Origin: Leptospira tipperaryensis
GTDB taxonomy: Bacteria > Spirochaetota > Leptospiria > Leptospirales > Leptospiraceae
Direction: 5' to 3'
NCBI RefSeq assembly: GCF_001729245.1
Contig: NZ_CP015217.1
Coordinates: 1,490,001 to 1,554,000 of the forward strand
Length of the DNA: 64,000 nt
Positions 1-15,436 of this stretch are shown here, one piece after another (positions within the stretch are counted from its first letter, which is position 1; the number at the start of each line of letters is the position of its first letter). The notes beneath the pieces were generated by a model, which saw only the letters and a list, made by a program, of their open reading frames with translations, was not told the DNA's origin and ran no database searches. The position numbers and the translations under genes are program-made.

Positions 1-396
1 ATTTTCCATTCTTTGATTCTCATTTTTGAAAGTTAAGAAATACGTTCTTAAGGAGCTTGGACCTCATTTCAATAAGAGCTATGTCTGTAAATATTACGCG
101 AAGGAAGGAATGACAAAGAATTGTACGATTTCGGATCTCATATATACTTTCGATTAGATGGGAAGTTGTGTCGTCGAAAATGGTCCCGTTCCCTTCGGTT
201 CCAATCGAAATTCTAACCGATTCCGAGGCGTCATAAGGGCAGTTTCCTCTGTTGAACATATTATACCGAATGTTATAAAAAAGTTGCTTGAGACCCGAGA
301 TTTCCTAACGTATTTCCAAATTCCTGGAAAAATCCTATTGACAGTATGCGCCTGAACAGTTTCCGTTTTGATCTGAAATATATAAACAGGAACTCC
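1..396. other. intergenic leader, no gene supported
   Basis: Nothing in either strand looks like a convincing gene. Short open frames exist but lack a credible ribosome binding site or recognisable protein character. The upstream gene is outside the window. A TTGACA at 338-343 lies about 55 bases before the first supported start, but I see no good -10 at the right distance. Confidence 0.5.
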
Positions 397-1944
397 ATGA
401 AGAATTTTCTGAAAATCGTAAGTATTACAGTATGCCTACTCATTCTACCCATAATCACGGGGACTGTGTACGGACAAGAGAAAGAGGACTGTTCAAAGCT
501 CGCCTTTGTTGATTATAGTTCCAGAACTCCGAGAAAGGACTTACCCTTTCCAATCTCGGAGATGAGACGTCTGAGACCCGAAGACATCTGTAAAAAAAAG
601 GAAGGCTGGTTTCCAACGGGTCTTCCTCTTTTGAATTCGGATCCGAACGTGGGAGTTGGTTATGGGATTCGAGTGTTTTTGATCAACAATGGAAAAAAAT
701 CGGATCCGTTTTTCGAGTATACCCCGTATCGATTTCGGATGTTTGCACAGTATTTTAATACGACCAAAAACAGACAATATCAAGACGTAAGCTTTGACGC
801 TCCCTATGTTTTTGATACCCAATGGAGAATGCGAGGGGATTTGATCTACGATACAAATCCGAATACTCTTTATTACGGGATTGGTGAGAAATCTCTGCAA
901 CCGCTTTCTTATCAGGAAAGAAATCAACCCGGCGGAGAAATCGTAAGAAATTCTACTTATCACAATCGGGAACAAAATATCTTTTTCACGAGACCGGGCG
1001 GCCCCGGGGATCCGGTAGATTTTCAGGGAACAAACTATTCCGGTTTTCCAGCGAACGATGCGTTTCGTGTGACTGATAGAATGTACAACCGTTATGACAT
1101 CCGTTCTCCGCAGGCGAACCTGAGTGGTGAGAGAAACTTTTTTGGCGGGTTAGTCCGTATGGTTGCCGGCGTGAGAGTTTCGCAAAACATCATTAAGACG
1201 TTTGACGGCCAGTTTTTAAAGAGCACGGATCCTCTTACGGAAGGAACTCCTTTTAGTAATTCCGGCACGGCACCAAACGCAAAAACGAAGGTAACCGAAG
1301 ACTCGGAAGCTGGAAAAATTATCGGGGCGAACGGTGGAAATGTAAACTCGGTGCGTTTCGGTCTCGTTTTGGATACGAGGGACTTAGAACCGGATCCAAA
1401 CCGAGGAATCTTCTTGGAAGCAACTTATGAAAAAGTTGCAAAGTCCTTGGGATCCGATTTTCAATATTCCAAATATTTTACGCAGATGAAATTTTTCTAC
1501 AGTCCTTTTCCGAAAGTTTTTGATAAACTGGTCATTGCGGGTCGTGGAGCCTTCGGTATGACGGACGGAGATGCGCCTTTCTTCGAATACAGAAACCTTT
1601 GGTCCACAGAAGGTGGTATCACGGGACTCGGTGGTCTTAGAACTCTTCGCGGTTATAAGCAGGATCGTTTTTCCGGTAAGGCGATGGGATGGGGAAACTT
1701 AGAACTTCGTTGGAAGTTTTTTGATTTTAACGTTTTCGGTCAGCACTTTGCGTTGAACCTGGTTCCTTTTGTGGACTTTGGTCGCGTCTGGGATGACGAA
1801 CACAATGTCGGATTAAAGGATTATAAATATTCCCGAGGTTTGGGATTTAGAATCGCTTGGAACCAAAGTACGATCCTGATGTTGGACTACGCTGTTTCCA
1901 AAGAAGACAAACAAATATTTATGAACTTTAACCATATATTCTGA
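397..1944 (+). CDS. Omp85/BamA-like outer-membrane beta-barrel protein (paralogue 1)
   Basis: An exported outer-membrane barrel of 515 residues. The frame is open from 346, but the ATG at 397 is preferred because AGGA lies just upstream and a clean signal peptide starts there (basic start, then a hydrophobic run to about residue 25). The mature protein has a [14 protein letters not shown] block, many alternating aromatic segments and, near residue 417, [14 protein letters not shown]. That matches the RGF/RGY loop motif of the Omp85/D15 surface-antigen fold. It ends in Phe, as usual for barrels recognised by BAM. No POTRA repeats are obvious, so it is probably a barrel-only relative rather than BamA itself. 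It is strongly similar to the gene at 2784-4307. Substrate or role is unknown. Confidence 0.8.
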   Translation: MKNFLKIVSITVCLLILPIITGTVYGQEKEDCSKLAFVDYSSRTPRKDLPFPISEMRRLRPEDICKKKEGWFPTGLPLLNSDPNVGVGYGIRVFLINNGKKSDPFFEYTPYRFRMFAQYFNTTKNRQYQDVSFDAPYVFDTQWRMRGDLIYDTNPNTLYYGIGEKSLQPLSYQERNQPGGEIVRNSTYHNREQNIFFTRPGGPGDPVDFQGTNYSGFPANDAFRVTDRMYNRYDIRSPQANLSGERNFFGGLVRMVAGVRVSQNIIKTFDGQFLKSTDPLTEGTPFSNSGTAPNAKTKVTEDSEAGKIIGANGGNVNSVRFGLVLDTRDLEPDPNRGIFLEATYEKVAKSLGSDFQYSKYFTQMKFFYSPFPKVFDKLVIAGRGAFGMTDGDAPFFEYRNLWSTEGGITGLGGLRTLRGYKQDRFSGKAMGWGNLELRWKFFDFNVFGQHFALNLVPFVDFGRVWDDEHNVGLKDYKYSRGLGFRIAWNQSTILMLDYAVSKEDKQIFMNFNHIF

Positions 1945-1951
1945 GGGAATC

Positions 1952-2635
1952 ATGAACAAATATAAGAATATTATAATACTCAGTATCGCACTTTCTTTCT
2001 TCGCCAATTGCGAGGAAAAACCTGACGATACGACTCTGGGCTTTATCAACGAGGACTCGAAGGTGCTTCTCGCTGGGATGCTATTTTTTACTCCCTACGT
2101 CGCGGATCCGGCTTCCGGAACCGTTACGAACACAACGACCGGTCTCATGTGGAAGATCTGTTCTCAAGGACAGGTTCTGCGGGTCGGCGCAAACGGAACT
2201 TACGATTGTGAAGGGATCAATAACAGTTCCACCGTCATCGGAAGGTTCGGAGCCACGCTACTTCAATACTGTTCTCTCAATCTGAACGACTGTAATACGA
2301 TCTCTCTCCCTTCGGTTCTTGTCGGTCAAACTCCGGGATTTACCGGAACGAGCGAAGCCTTTACTTCGTGTAATCAGGATCGCACGGGCGGATATTCCAA
2401 CTGGAGAGTTCCTTCTTTTCTGGAGTTGAAAGCTCTCACCGTTTCCGGAAGTTTGAACGCACTTCTCATTAAATTTCCGAATACAGTAGAGGACAACTAT
2501 TGGAGTTCTTGGGCAAAAGAAGACACAGTAGATACGGCGCGGGCCGTTAATTTTACTGCGACTCACTTCGGAGAAGAGACCAGCTTTTCTAAGACAAGCA
2601 GATACTTTGTTCGTTGTGTAAGGAATCTTCCTTAA
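1952..2635 (+). CDS. DUF1566 (Lcl C-terminal-like) lipoprotein
   Basis: A 227-residue lipoprotein. The N-terminus is a signal peptide ending in the lipobox-like SFFANC, so the mature protein would start with lipidated Cys around residue 20. The body has the DUF1566/Lcl_C signature: TGLMWKIC, then [22 protein letters not shown] and a C-terminal YFVRCVR. This fold is common in Leptospira surface or periplasmic lipoproteins, and its ligand is unknown. It lies 7 bases after the first barrel gene and probably shares its transcript. Being placed between two paralogous barrels suggests a barrel-lipoprotein unit, but this is only inference. Confidence 0.8.
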   Translation: MNKYKNIIILSIALSFFANCEEKPDDTTLGFINEDSKVLLAGMLFFTPYVADPASGTVTNTTTGLMWKICSQGQVLRVGANGTYDCEGINNSSTVIGRFGATLLQYCSLNLNDCNTISLPSVLVGQTPGFTGTSEAFTSCNQDRTGGYSNWRVPSFLELKALTVSGSLNALLIKFPNTVEDNYWSSWAKEDTVDTARAVNFTATHFGEETSFSKTSRYFVRCVRNLP

Positions 2636-2652
2636 AATTTTCTGAGACTTTT

Positions 2653-2684
2653 TTCTCCCGAGTAAAAATAGACACTCGGGAGAA
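2653..2684 (+). terminator. hairpin terminator after the lipoprotein gene
   Basis: A perfect 11-bp inverted repeat (TTCTCCCGAGT / ACTCGGGAGAA) with a 10-base A-rich loop starts 17 bases after the lipoprotein stop and is followed by a short T run. It probably separates the first barrel-lipoprotein unit from the second barrel gene. Confidence 0.6.
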
Positions 2685-2783
2685 GTTTTCCTTCGGTCTT
2701 ACCTTTAAATGTGAGTATAACCTCATATTCGGTTTGACAACCAAAAAGGGTTGGTTAGAAATTCGTAATCTTCTTGGTGTTAT

Positions 2784-4307
<1,524 letters not shown>

Positions 4308-4836
4308 TATTAGAATATTCTTAAATTATCGTTTGTTTGACGTTTTGCATCGGGTCGTTCTATTTCCGCGGATGGAGTTGTTTTAGCTCCGAAAAATTGG
4401 CTTTTTCGTAAAGTTTGTTTTCTCGGTTTGAAGCGCGGCGGATTGTTTTCATTCTTAAATCGTTTTTTTTTGCAAGGCAGAGGTATATTCTCGATTTTGC
4501 GTCGTTTATCTCGAAGGAAGAATGAGATATATTCTTACATTCGAATATTGATTTTTCCGACGAAGGATGTGAGTTGTAAAATTCGCTTGAAAACGGACTT
4601 GAAGTCCGATTCTGATAAAATGAGGGTTTGTGAAAGACCGAAAAGACTCACCTTGCAACACGGAGTCCATTGGTAGAAAATGCTGGAGTTCCCACATTTC
4701 CATCTTTAGCTTTTTCGAACCGACTGATTGTCGCTCCATCCGATGTGAGTTACTACATTTGGGAGAATACTATAAAGGGTAAAATTTCCTTTTGAACCTA
4801 AGAAATCAACTTCACAAAGTCCGATCCAGTTTCGGA
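4308..4836. other. intergenic region between convergent genes
   Basis: About 530 bases between the second barrel gene and the 3' end of nadB. Short frames on both strands have no family resemblance and no convincing ribosome sites. The only recognisable item is GGAGTTCCCACA at 4685-4696, a short motif that recurs in other intergenic stretches of this window and, on the minus strand, in the 26-bp tandem array near 33 kb. Confidence 0.5.
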
Positions 4837-6435
4837 TTACAAAGGCACCTTATCGTTACGAATTTCAGTATCCACTCGAGACGGATTTCGATTTTCCGGA
4901 TAATCCGTCGAAAAGTGCAAACCTCGACTTTCCTTTCTCGAAAGCGCAGAACGGATGATGAGTTCCGCCACGATCACCAAGTTTCTAAGTTCGATCAAAG
5001 GATTTGTGATCACGGTTCGGTTGTAGTAGTCTTTTACTTCTTCGTAGATCAAGTCCATTCTTCTCTTGGCTCTTTCCAGTCGCAGATTGGAACGAACGAT
5101 TCCCACGTAGTTACTCATCGTACTTTTGATTTCGTTTAAGTCGTGTGAGATTAAAACCCATTCTTCCGTGTTGACCATTCCTTCTTTGTTCCAAGAAGGA
5201 ATTTGATCGTGAGCGGATGTGAACTCCGGTTTTTGTTTTCGGATTCTTTCGGCGATTCGATTGGAGAATACGAGACATTCTAAAAGGCTGTTGGAAGCGA
5301 GGCGGTTTCCTCCGTGAACTCCCGTACAAGCGGTCTCTCCCGCAGTGGAAAGATTGGAGATCGTTGTTCTTCCTTCCAAATCCGAAGCGACTCCTCCACA
5401 AAGAAAGTGAGCCACGGGGACGACTGGGATCAGATCGGTGGTGATATCGATTCCGAGTTCCTTACACTTTTCATAAATCGAAGGAAAGGATTCTCGGATC
5501 TGCGTAGAGGGAAGATGAGTGATGTCCAACCAGACGTGTTCTTCTCCTCGTTTTTTCATCTCAGAGTCGATCGCGCGCGCGACTACGTCTCTTGGCGCCA
5601 GATCCGCCATCGGATGATAACGTTTCATAAACGGTTCTTTATCCAACGAAAGTAGAATTCCGCCCTTTCCTCGAACGGCTTCCGAAATCAAAAAAGAATC
5701 TCCGTCTTCGTGATAGAGGGCCGTTGGATGGAACTGATAGAATTCCATATTCTTAATGAGCGCTCCGGCTCTGTAAGCGGAAGCGACCCCGTCTCCGGTT
5801 GCGATTTTGGGATTGGTCGTATGCGAGTAGACCTGCCCGGCGCCTCCGGTTGCAAGAATCGTTTCTTTCGCCAGGATCGGAAATACTTCCCCGCTTTGGT
5901 TGGAAAGAACATACGCGCCGTAACACACGAGTCCCTTTTGTTTTAAATGGTGGGGAGTGATGAGATCTACGAGAGTATGATATTCTAAAATTTGAATATT
6001 CGGATTTGATTTAACTACTTTCAGAAGGGTTTTTTCGATTTCCCTGCCCGTTCTATCGTGTGCGTGTACGATTCGATTTTTACCGTGACCACCTTCTCGG
6101 GAAAGGTCGAACTTTCCGGAAGCTTCCAGGTTGAATGGGACCCCGTAGTTTAAGAGTTCTTTGACGAGAGGAGGGCCTTCTTCTACGAGGACTTGAACCG
6201 CCGCCGGATCGCAGAGCCAGGCTCCCGCTTCCAGAGTGTCCGCAACGTGGTCTGAAAGTTTATCACCTTCCGCAAAGACGGAAGCGATTCCGCCCTGCGC
6301 GTAGTTTGTGTTGGATTCGTAGTCCGATTTTTTGGTTACGATGATGACGGAGCCGAAGGGAGCGAGTTTCAAGGCCGAAAAAAGGCCCGTGATTCCGCTC
6401 CCTAAGACTAAAAAGTCCGTTTTGATACGGGGCAT
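4837..6435 (-). CDS. nadB: L-aspartate oxidase
   Basis: Flavoprotein that oxidises L-aspartate to iminoaspartate, the first step of de novo NAD synthesis. Its 532 residues match the family length. Visible motifs: the N-terminal FAD-binding [15 protein letters not shown], the flavin-proximal [41 protein letters not shown], the active-site [33 protein letters not shown], and the late [15 protein letters not shown]. These fit NadB better than the succinate dehydrogenase flavoprotein, which is the main alternative. Its ATG lies one base after the stop of the upstream S41 protease gene, so the two are probably co-transcribed. nadA and nadC are not in the window. Confidence 0.95.
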   Translation of the reverse strand: MPRIKTDFLVLGSGITGLFSALKLAPFGSVIIVTKKSDYESNTNYAQGGIASVFAEGDKLSDHVADTLEAGAWLCDPAAVQVLVEEGPPLVKELLNYGVPFNLEASGKFDLSREGGHGKNRIVHAHDRTGREIEKTLLKVVKSNPNIQILEYHTLVDLITPHHLKQKGLVCYGAYVLSNQSGEVFPILAKETILATGGAGQVYSHTTNPKIATGDGVASAYRAGALIKNMEFYQFHPTALYHEDGDSFLISEAVRGKGGILLSLDKEPFMKRYHPMADLAPRDVVARAIDSEMKKRGEEHVWLDITHLPSTQIRESFPSIYEKCKELGIDITTDLIPVVPVAHFLCGGVASDLEGRTTISNLSTAGETACTGVHGGNRLASNSLLECLVFSNRIAERIRKQKPEFTSAHDQIPSWNKEGMVNTEEWVLISHDLNEIKSTMSNYVGIVRSNLRLERAKRRMDLIYEEVKDYYNRTVITNPLIELRNLVIVAELIIRSALSRKESRGLHFSTDYPENRNPSRVDTEIRNDKVPL

Positions 6436-6436
6436 A

Positions 6437-8254
<1,818 letters not shown>

Positions 8255-9210
8255 ACTCGTGTCCCTCAGATTTCAGGAAATTTTCGGTTCATTCTCTATT
8301 CAAATCTCAAAGTGTCAATCCCTTTGGGGCGGAAGTTCGCTCTTCCTTCTCTTGATTTTACAATTCGTTGTCTCGTGTTCGACGGTTTCTTTTCCGGGCT
8401 CGGGAAGATTCGCGCTCGAAATGATACAAGAACAGGCCATTTTAGAATTTTATGGAACCCCGGAAGAAAGGGAATCCGCGATCAAACTTTTAAAATCGAG
8501 CTGTCGCTCCTTGAGACCCGATCGTGCACTTTCTTGTTACAATCTTTCCGTACTTTTTGTATCTTCAAAGAATTATCAGGATGCTCTGGAATACGCACTT
8601 CGTGCGAGAAAGGCAGATCAAGAAGATACGCTCTATCGAGATCAGGTATTTCAAGCCGCGTATTACTTGGAGTTGGAGCAGGGCGAGGCTCTAACGATCG
8701 ACGAAGTGGAAAAAAGATATTTCCGAGCGATCAAAAACTGCAAGGAAGGAAAGAAGAATGAAACTCTTGCCGATCTGATGGTTCTTGCGGAAATGAAAGA
8801 GATCGGAAAAGAATCCCTCAAAAAAGGTATCTTTTCGGAATGTGTGGGAGAATCGGAATCTCTTCTCAATCTCAAACCGAACGAAGTGAGTTATACAAAA
8901 GAATATTATAAATTTCTGGAGAATTCGCATCCTTACAAGGAAGTCTGGGACGTGACCGGAGTGGTGCGAAAACAAACCCTGGAGAAAACGCAGAACCCGA
9001 ACCAAGAAGTCACAAAGGTCTGGAAAGAATTTCGTCAATCCGTGAAATCAAAAAACAAACCCAAGGCGATCGAACAACTAAAAAAGTTCAAAACAACTTT
9101 GGAAACGATCTCACAAAAAAATCCGAATTCAAAATACCTCGCGCTTCATCTCAAAAAAGCAGCGTTCTACTTGATCCAAGGAGATCCGAATTTCGAAGGA
9201 TTTCGAGAAC

Positions 9211-9963
9211 TCACAAAAGAGCTCGAAGATATTCCTTGACGCTCTTTTCGATTCCGACTTCCAGAGCATAAGACATCAAACGATGACCGATGGAGACTTC
9301 CAAAAGATCGGGAAGTTTTGAAAAGACGGAAAGATTGTGCTGATCTAAATCGTGGCCCGCGTTGATTCCCATCTTTTGGGAAAGAATTTCTTTTGCCGCG
9401 GGGACATACAACGTTTCAAAGGATTTTTTTCCTTCTTCCGGAGAACGATCGAAGGCTTCCGCAAAAGGACCGGTGTAAAATTCCACGCGGTCGGCTCCGG
9501 AAAGAGAGGCGAGTTTAAGATTCTCCAGATCGGTTTCCACAAAGAGGGCGGTGCGGATTTTTTCCTTTTTTAGAATTTTAGAATATTCTTGAATTGTATC
9601 CAAGTCTTTTTGAAAATCAAATCCGTGATCGGATGTGATTTCTCCCGGAGTCACGGGGACTAGGGTTGCCTGATCCGGTTTTGCCGCGAGGACCAATTCG
9701 ATAAAACGGGAAGAAGGTTCTCCTTCGATATTGTATTCGATCGATGTTTTGTTTTTCTGATTGTAGGACGAAATAAATTCTTTGAGTTCAAAGACGTCGT
9801 CTTTTCGGATATGTCTTTCGTCTTCCCTGGGATGGACCGTGATTCCTTCCGCGCCAGCCAGAAGAACCAATTCCGCAAAGTGGATGAGATTGGGAATATT
9901 TCCGCCTCTCGAATTTCGCAGAGTGGCGACCTTATTGATGTTTACGCTCAGCTTTGTTTTCAA
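9211..9963 (-). CDS. pdxJ: pyridoxine 5'-phosphate synthase
   Basis: Condenses 3-amino-2-oxopropyl phosphate with 1-deoxyxylulose 5-phosphate to give pyridoxine 5'-phosphate, the last ring-forming step of DXP-dependent vitamin B6 synthesis. The 250-residue TIM barrel shows [13 protein letters not shown], the signature [58 protein letters not shown] and the C-terminal [12 protein letters not shown], all typical of PdxJ. The length is normal. It converges on and overlaps the upstream plus-strand gene by 29 bases, leaving no room for a terminator between them. Confidence 0.95.
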   Translation of the reverse strand: MKTKLSVNINKVATLRNSRGGNIPNLIHFAELVLLAGAEGITVHPREDERHIRKDDVFELKEFISSYNQKNKTSIEYNIEGEPSSRFIELVLAAKPDQATLVPVTPGEITSDHGFDFQKDLDTIQEYSKILKKEKIRTALFVETDLENLKLASLSGADRVEFYTGPFAEAFDRSPEEGKKSFETLYVPAAKEILSQKMGINAGHDLDQHNLSVFSKLPDLLEVSIGHRLMSYALEVGIEKSVKEYLRALL

Positions 9964-10169
9964 CGGATTCTCCTAAAAGAAAGGGGTTCTTTTGCTAAAA
10001 AGGGGATTTGGTTTCATTCTGGGAATTGAAAAAAAACGAAACAGCGAAGGATTCTTTCCTTGCAATTATTCTAAAAATCGGTTAGGGTTGCGCCCCGTTC
10101 GAGTTAGCAGATTCTTACCCACAAGTTGAGAACGAGAGGAAAGGAAAGTCGTTCCGAGAAATGGTTTTT

Positions 10170-10320
10170 AGGAGTTCCTACGGGAGGGACTTTTTAATTG
10201 CAAAATTACGATTTTGTGATAGAGAAAAGTCTTCCGAACGTTCCACCACCCACCCCTCCACCCAAAATCAGGGCGGGGCCGTGAAGTTTTACGAAGGATC
10301 GTCGTAGTTCCGACGATTCA
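10170..10320. repeat. interspersed repeat, copy A
   Basis: A roughly 150-base intergenic element that aligns over its whole length with 22695-22840. Shared landmarks in order are GGAGTTCCTAC, TTGCAAAATTA-GATTTTGTGATA, CCCCTCCACCCAAAATCAGG and a GTCGTA-CCGACGA hairpin. Stems CCACCC/GGGcGG and TCGTCG/CGACGA can form. It lies between pdxJ and the FYDLN gene. No protein is encoded. Confidence 0.7.
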
Positions 10321-10427
10321 TCTTGAGCTTCGAAAAACGAGTGGTTCAGGATAGGCGAGCGATGGACGGAGAATAATAATATTTCTGCTTGAACGTGAAT
10401 ACCTCTCGCAGAGCATGGTCAATTCCG

Positions 10428-10895
10428 ATGGCAACCAGTAAGAAGACTACTTCCAAAAAAACTGTCTCGGCCGCGGCTAAAAAAAAGGCACCGGCCAAGA
10501 AAGCCGCGCCCAAAAAAGCTTCTGCTTCGACAAAGAAGAAAGAAGAAATTATCAAAAAGGCTCTTTCGAGTCCGGCATCCAAAGCCGCGGGAACTAAAAA
10601 GGCTTCGGGGTCCAAGGGCGTAGCTCTCAATCCCCTTGGAAAAAAATGGACCTGCCATACTTGTTCCACGAAATTTTACGATCTCAATAAAGAAGAAAAG
10701 ATCTGTCCTAAGTGCGGGGCGGATCAAAACAAACGTCCGGTAACCCGTACTCGAACTGTTCGTCCGAGAGTGGTAGAAGAGGAAGAAATCATCGACGACG
10801 ACGCAATCGCCGAAGACGAGGATTTGGAATTCGTCGAAGAACCTCTCGAAGAGGCTTTGGAAGAAGAGGAAGAAACGGAAGAAGCCGAAGAGTAA
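10428..10895 (+). CDS. FYDLN-type zinc-ribbon protein with basic N-terminus and acidic tail
   Basis: A 155-residue protein of the TIGR02300 (FYDLN acid) type, function unknown. It has three zones: residues 1-65 are a Lys/Ala-rich histone H1-like segment, residues 74-97 are a zinc ribbon (CHTC at 76-79, then KFYDLN, then CPKC at 93-96), and residues 115-155 are almost all Glu/Asp. The family name comes from the FYDLN motif plus an acidic tail; the long basic N-terminus is an addition. The frame is open from 10389, but MATSKK at 10428 is the natural start of the basic zone. miaA follows 9 bases downstream. A nucleic-acid-associated role is inferred from charge and the zinc ribbon. Confidence 0.8.
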   Translation: MATSKKTTSKKTVSAAAKKKAPAKKAAPKKASASTKKKEEIIKKALSSPASKAAGTKKASGSKGVALNPLGKKWTCHTCSTKFYDLNKEEKICPKCGADQNKRPVTRTRTVRPRVVEEEEIIDDDAIAEDEDLEFVEEPLEEALEEEEETEEAEE

Positions 10896-10904
10896 TCTTC
10901 TTTC

Positions 10905-12061
<1,157 letters not shown>

Positions 12062-12062
<1 letters not shown>

Positions 12063-12943
12063 TGCGACTTTGGACTAAACTGTTCTGGATTCTCATTCCG
12101 GGACTATTTGCAACTCTTCTCTATTTTTGTCTTATCCCCCTCAAAGAGGGGGATGCGCTTCTCGTCGTCGACGGTTCCGAGGAAATCTTAGAATATACGG
12201 GCGGACCTGGATACGTCTTTGAATGGAAGGCGATTCTTCCTTGGAAATTTCAGGTCCTTCGTTTTCCGATTTCGTCCAGGGTTGCGAATGCAAATCTGAG
12301 CGTGGATCTTTCTTCGGGGCTTTTCCCCGAATCTTCCTCCGAAGGAAAGATCAAGATCAAACTCGAAGTCAAATATTCCCTCGATTCTCAACGCGCGCCC
12401 GAGTTTTTGGAAACCGCCGGGATTCGAGACGAAAAGATAAGCAACTATATTAGCAAATTATTACATTCTATTCTTCGCAAGAAGATCGACGAATATCTAA
12501 ACAATCCCGCTCTTCTCAAAAACAATCTCGAAAATTATACCCGAAACAATCTGGCCGTCGATCTCCTCGCCGATGAAAAGACGATCAAAACTCTGAGTCT
12601 AAGAATTCTGGATCTACAAGTGCCGGACGCGGTCCTGATCAACGGAATCTATCGAAATCAAAATCTTCTCTTACAAAGAAAACTAGAACTCGTGGCGGCG
12701 CTCGGAAAAGCCGAAGCTCTCAAGATAGAAGAGGACGCCAAAACATTCGCACTCCTAAAACGTCTGGAAAAAACGAAGGACTTCGTAACTAAAAATCCGG
12801 ACATGAAAGAATTTGTAATCTATGAAAGTTTATCCGATAACGTGGAAGTGATTCTTCTTCCTTCGGAAATGATCTTGGGAGAAATCCCGACTTCTAAAAA
12901 GAAAAAGAACGGCGCAGTAAAAAGACCCAAAGAGGTAGAATGA
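12062..12943 (+). CDS. SPFH/band 7-like membrane protein
   Basis: A 293-residue protein with one N-terminal membrane segment (residues 4-26) and a soluble remainder. [19 protein letters not shown], followed by an alternating beta region and then a long helical stretch ([20 protein letters not shown] and [17 protein letters not shown]), resembles the layout of HflK/HflC-type SPFH proteins. Similarity is structural rather than by strict motif. Position directly after hfq supports the idea, because hfq is followed by hflK/hflC in several proteobacteria, though usually with hflX between. It overlaps hfq by 1 base and manC by 4 bases. Confidence 0.6.
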
Positions 12944-14001
12944 AACAGGACAAACCCGTAGTATTGATTATGGCCGGAGGCAAAGGAGAGCGTTTTTGGC
13001 CGCGTTCCCGAGTTTCCACACCGAAACAATTACAGAAAGTTTATTCCAACAAAACTCTTCTCAAGGAAACCTTGGAAAGAGCACTCACGATCACTACGAT
13101 CGATCGTATTTACATCGGAACCAACGCTAGTCTCAAAAAATCCATCCTTGCTCAGGAGAAAAATTTTCCTGAAAAGAATTTTATCATCGAACCCGAAGGC
13201 AAAAACACCGCTCCCATCATCGCACTCGCGTCTCTTTATTTCAAAGAACAATACGGAGACCCGATTCAGGTCGTCCTGTCCGCGGACGCATGGATCAATC
13301 CTGTAAAAGAATTTACAAAGACGATCTCCAAAGCCCTCGAACAGGCGGAGAATCATCTGGTTCTTCTCGGAATCAAACCGAATCGTCCCGAGATAGGATA
13401 CGGTTATATCGAAGCCGGAAAATCGACTGACGGTTGTTTTGCGGTAAAATCCTTTTACGAAAAGCCGGACGTCAAAACCGCGCTCAAGTATATCAAAAGG
13501 AAGAATTTTTATTGGAACCCGGGAATCTTTCTCTGGAAGACTTCCACTATATTAGAAGAATTTAAAGCACATTCTCCGAAAATTCTCGGACCTCTCGAAG
13601 AAAGATTTCCGTTTAAAAAGGCGGGCGAGTTGGGCGCGGCGTTCAAAATTCTTCCTTCCGATCCGGTCGATATCGCGATCATGGAAAAGAGTTCCCGCAT
13701 TTCCATGGTGGAAGCGAGTTTTGGTTGGGACGACGTGGGCTCCTGGACTTCTCTGGAAAGAGTGATGCCTGGAGATTCTTCCGAAAACAGACACATGGGG
13801 AATGCGATTCTATTTCATAAGTCTTCCGGAAACATCACTCAAACTAAAAAAGAATTCACCGCACTTCTCGGAGTTCAAGATCTGATCGTGGTCGAAGAGG
13901 AAGACGTTCTCTTTATCAGTACCAAAACGGGAGTAGGCGACATCAAAAACCTCGTCGCGGAACTCCGTAAAAATAAAACTTTACAAAAGTACACAGAATA
14001 G
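12940..14001 (+). CDS. manC: mannose-1-phosphate guanylyltransferase
   Basis: Makes GDP-mannose from mannose-1-phosphate and GTP. The 353-residue protein holds only the nucleotidyltransferase domain, without the C-terminal mannose-6-phosphate isomerase domain of bifunctional ManC/AlgA. Motifs: [14 protein letters not shown] with [53 protein letters not shown] and [13 protein letters not shown]-mannose would feed GDP-fucose (a GDP-fucose synthase gene lies at 34915) and mannose-containing glycans. It overlaps the preceding gene by ATGA. Confidence 0.92.
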   Translation: MKQDKPVVLIMAGGKGERFWPRSRVSTPKQLQKVYSNKTLLKETLERALTITTIDRIYIGTNASLKKSILAQEKNFPEKNFIIEPEGKNTAPIIALASLYFKEQYGDPIQVVLSADAWINPVKEFTKTISKALEQAENHLVLLGIKPNRPEIGYGYIEAGKSTDGCFAVKSFYEKPDVKTALKYIKRKNFYWNPGIFLWKTSTILEEFKAHSPKILGPLEERFPFKKAGELGAAFKILPSDPVDIAIMEKSSRISMVEASFGWDDVGSWTSLERVMPGDSSENRHMGNAILFHKSSGNITQTKKEFTALLGVQDLIVVEEEDVLFISTKTGVGDIKNLVAELRKNKTLQKYTE

Positions 14002-14034
14002 TTTTCTGACATGAGGAAATCTAAGGAGTTCTGA

Positions 14035-14127
<93 letters not shown>

Positions 14128-14152
14128 TCCGTAGATCCTCCTTCCTTCTCCG

Positions 14153-14166
14153 GGAATTCCCGGAAT
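14153..14166. other. perfect palindrome in the gap after the mS38-like gene
   Basis: A 14-base perfect palindrome (CCGGGAATTCCCGG) 25 bases after the 30-codon gene. It has no loop and no following T run, so it is not a standard terminator. It could be a protein-binding site or simply chance. Confidence 0.3.
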
Positions 14167-14225
14167 CAAGCTAGAGACATCATAGGACTGTTAAGCCCAT
14201 TTCCGAATCGACCGATACAATCGGT

Positions 14226-14966
<741 letters not shown>

Positions 14967-14971
14967 AAATC

Positions 14972-15436
14972 ATGTCATCCGAAATCGACCACCAGTACAT
15001 TTTATTCAGTTTGGGGGACGAGGAATACGCGATTCCCATTTCCTTGGTAGACGAGATCATCAAGATCGATAATTTAATCCGAATTCCCAAAGCGAAGGCT
15101 TACTTTGCCGGTATCATGGACATTCGAGGAAAGGTCGTAAAGATGGTGGATCTCGCGGTAAAACTTACCGTGCCGAGAGAAGGGGATCTTTCTTACGATC
15201 GAGCCATCGTGGTCAAGGTCGGAGGTCATTCTGTCGGAATTATCGTAGACAAGGTGTCTAACGTGGTTCTTTTTCCGCCGGAATCCATCAACCCTCCGCC
15301 TCCTTCCGTAAAAGGAATTTCAGGACGTTATATCACCGGAATCGGCAAAAAGGACGATCGATTTATCATCATCATCGACGTGGAAAAGATATTGGGAGCG
15401 GAAGAATTGGCCGAACTAGGAAGCAATGTCGGATGA
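14972..15436 (+). CDS. cheW: chemotaxis coupling protein CheW
   Basis: A 154-residue scaffold that links methyl-accepting chemotaxis receptors to the kinase CheA. The start ATG has GAGGTAAATC just upstream. The single CheW domain shows [60 protein letters not shown] and [14 protein letters not shown], covering both SH3-like subdomains. No receiver domain is attached, so it is CheW and not CheV. The gene overlaps the following one by 11 bases. No other chemotaxis gene is near. Confidence 0.92.
   Translation: MSSEIDHQYILFSLGDEEYAIPISLVDEIIKIDNLIRIPKAKAYFAGIMDIRGKVVKMVDLAVKLTVPREGDLSYDRAIVVKVGGHSVGIIVDKVSNVVLFPPESINPPPPSVKGISGRYITGIGKKDDRFIIIIDVEKILGAEELAELGSNVG

Noticed and set aside
20..355. 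Short frames on both strands before the first barrel gene
   Set aside because: They overlap each other on opposite strands, lack ribosome sites and resemble no protein family.
4428..4739. Overlapping plus- and minus-strand frames in the gap after the second barrel gene
   Set aside because: The minus-strand product arises partly from the recurring GAGTTCCCACA motif; no signal peptide, domain or ribosome site supports either.
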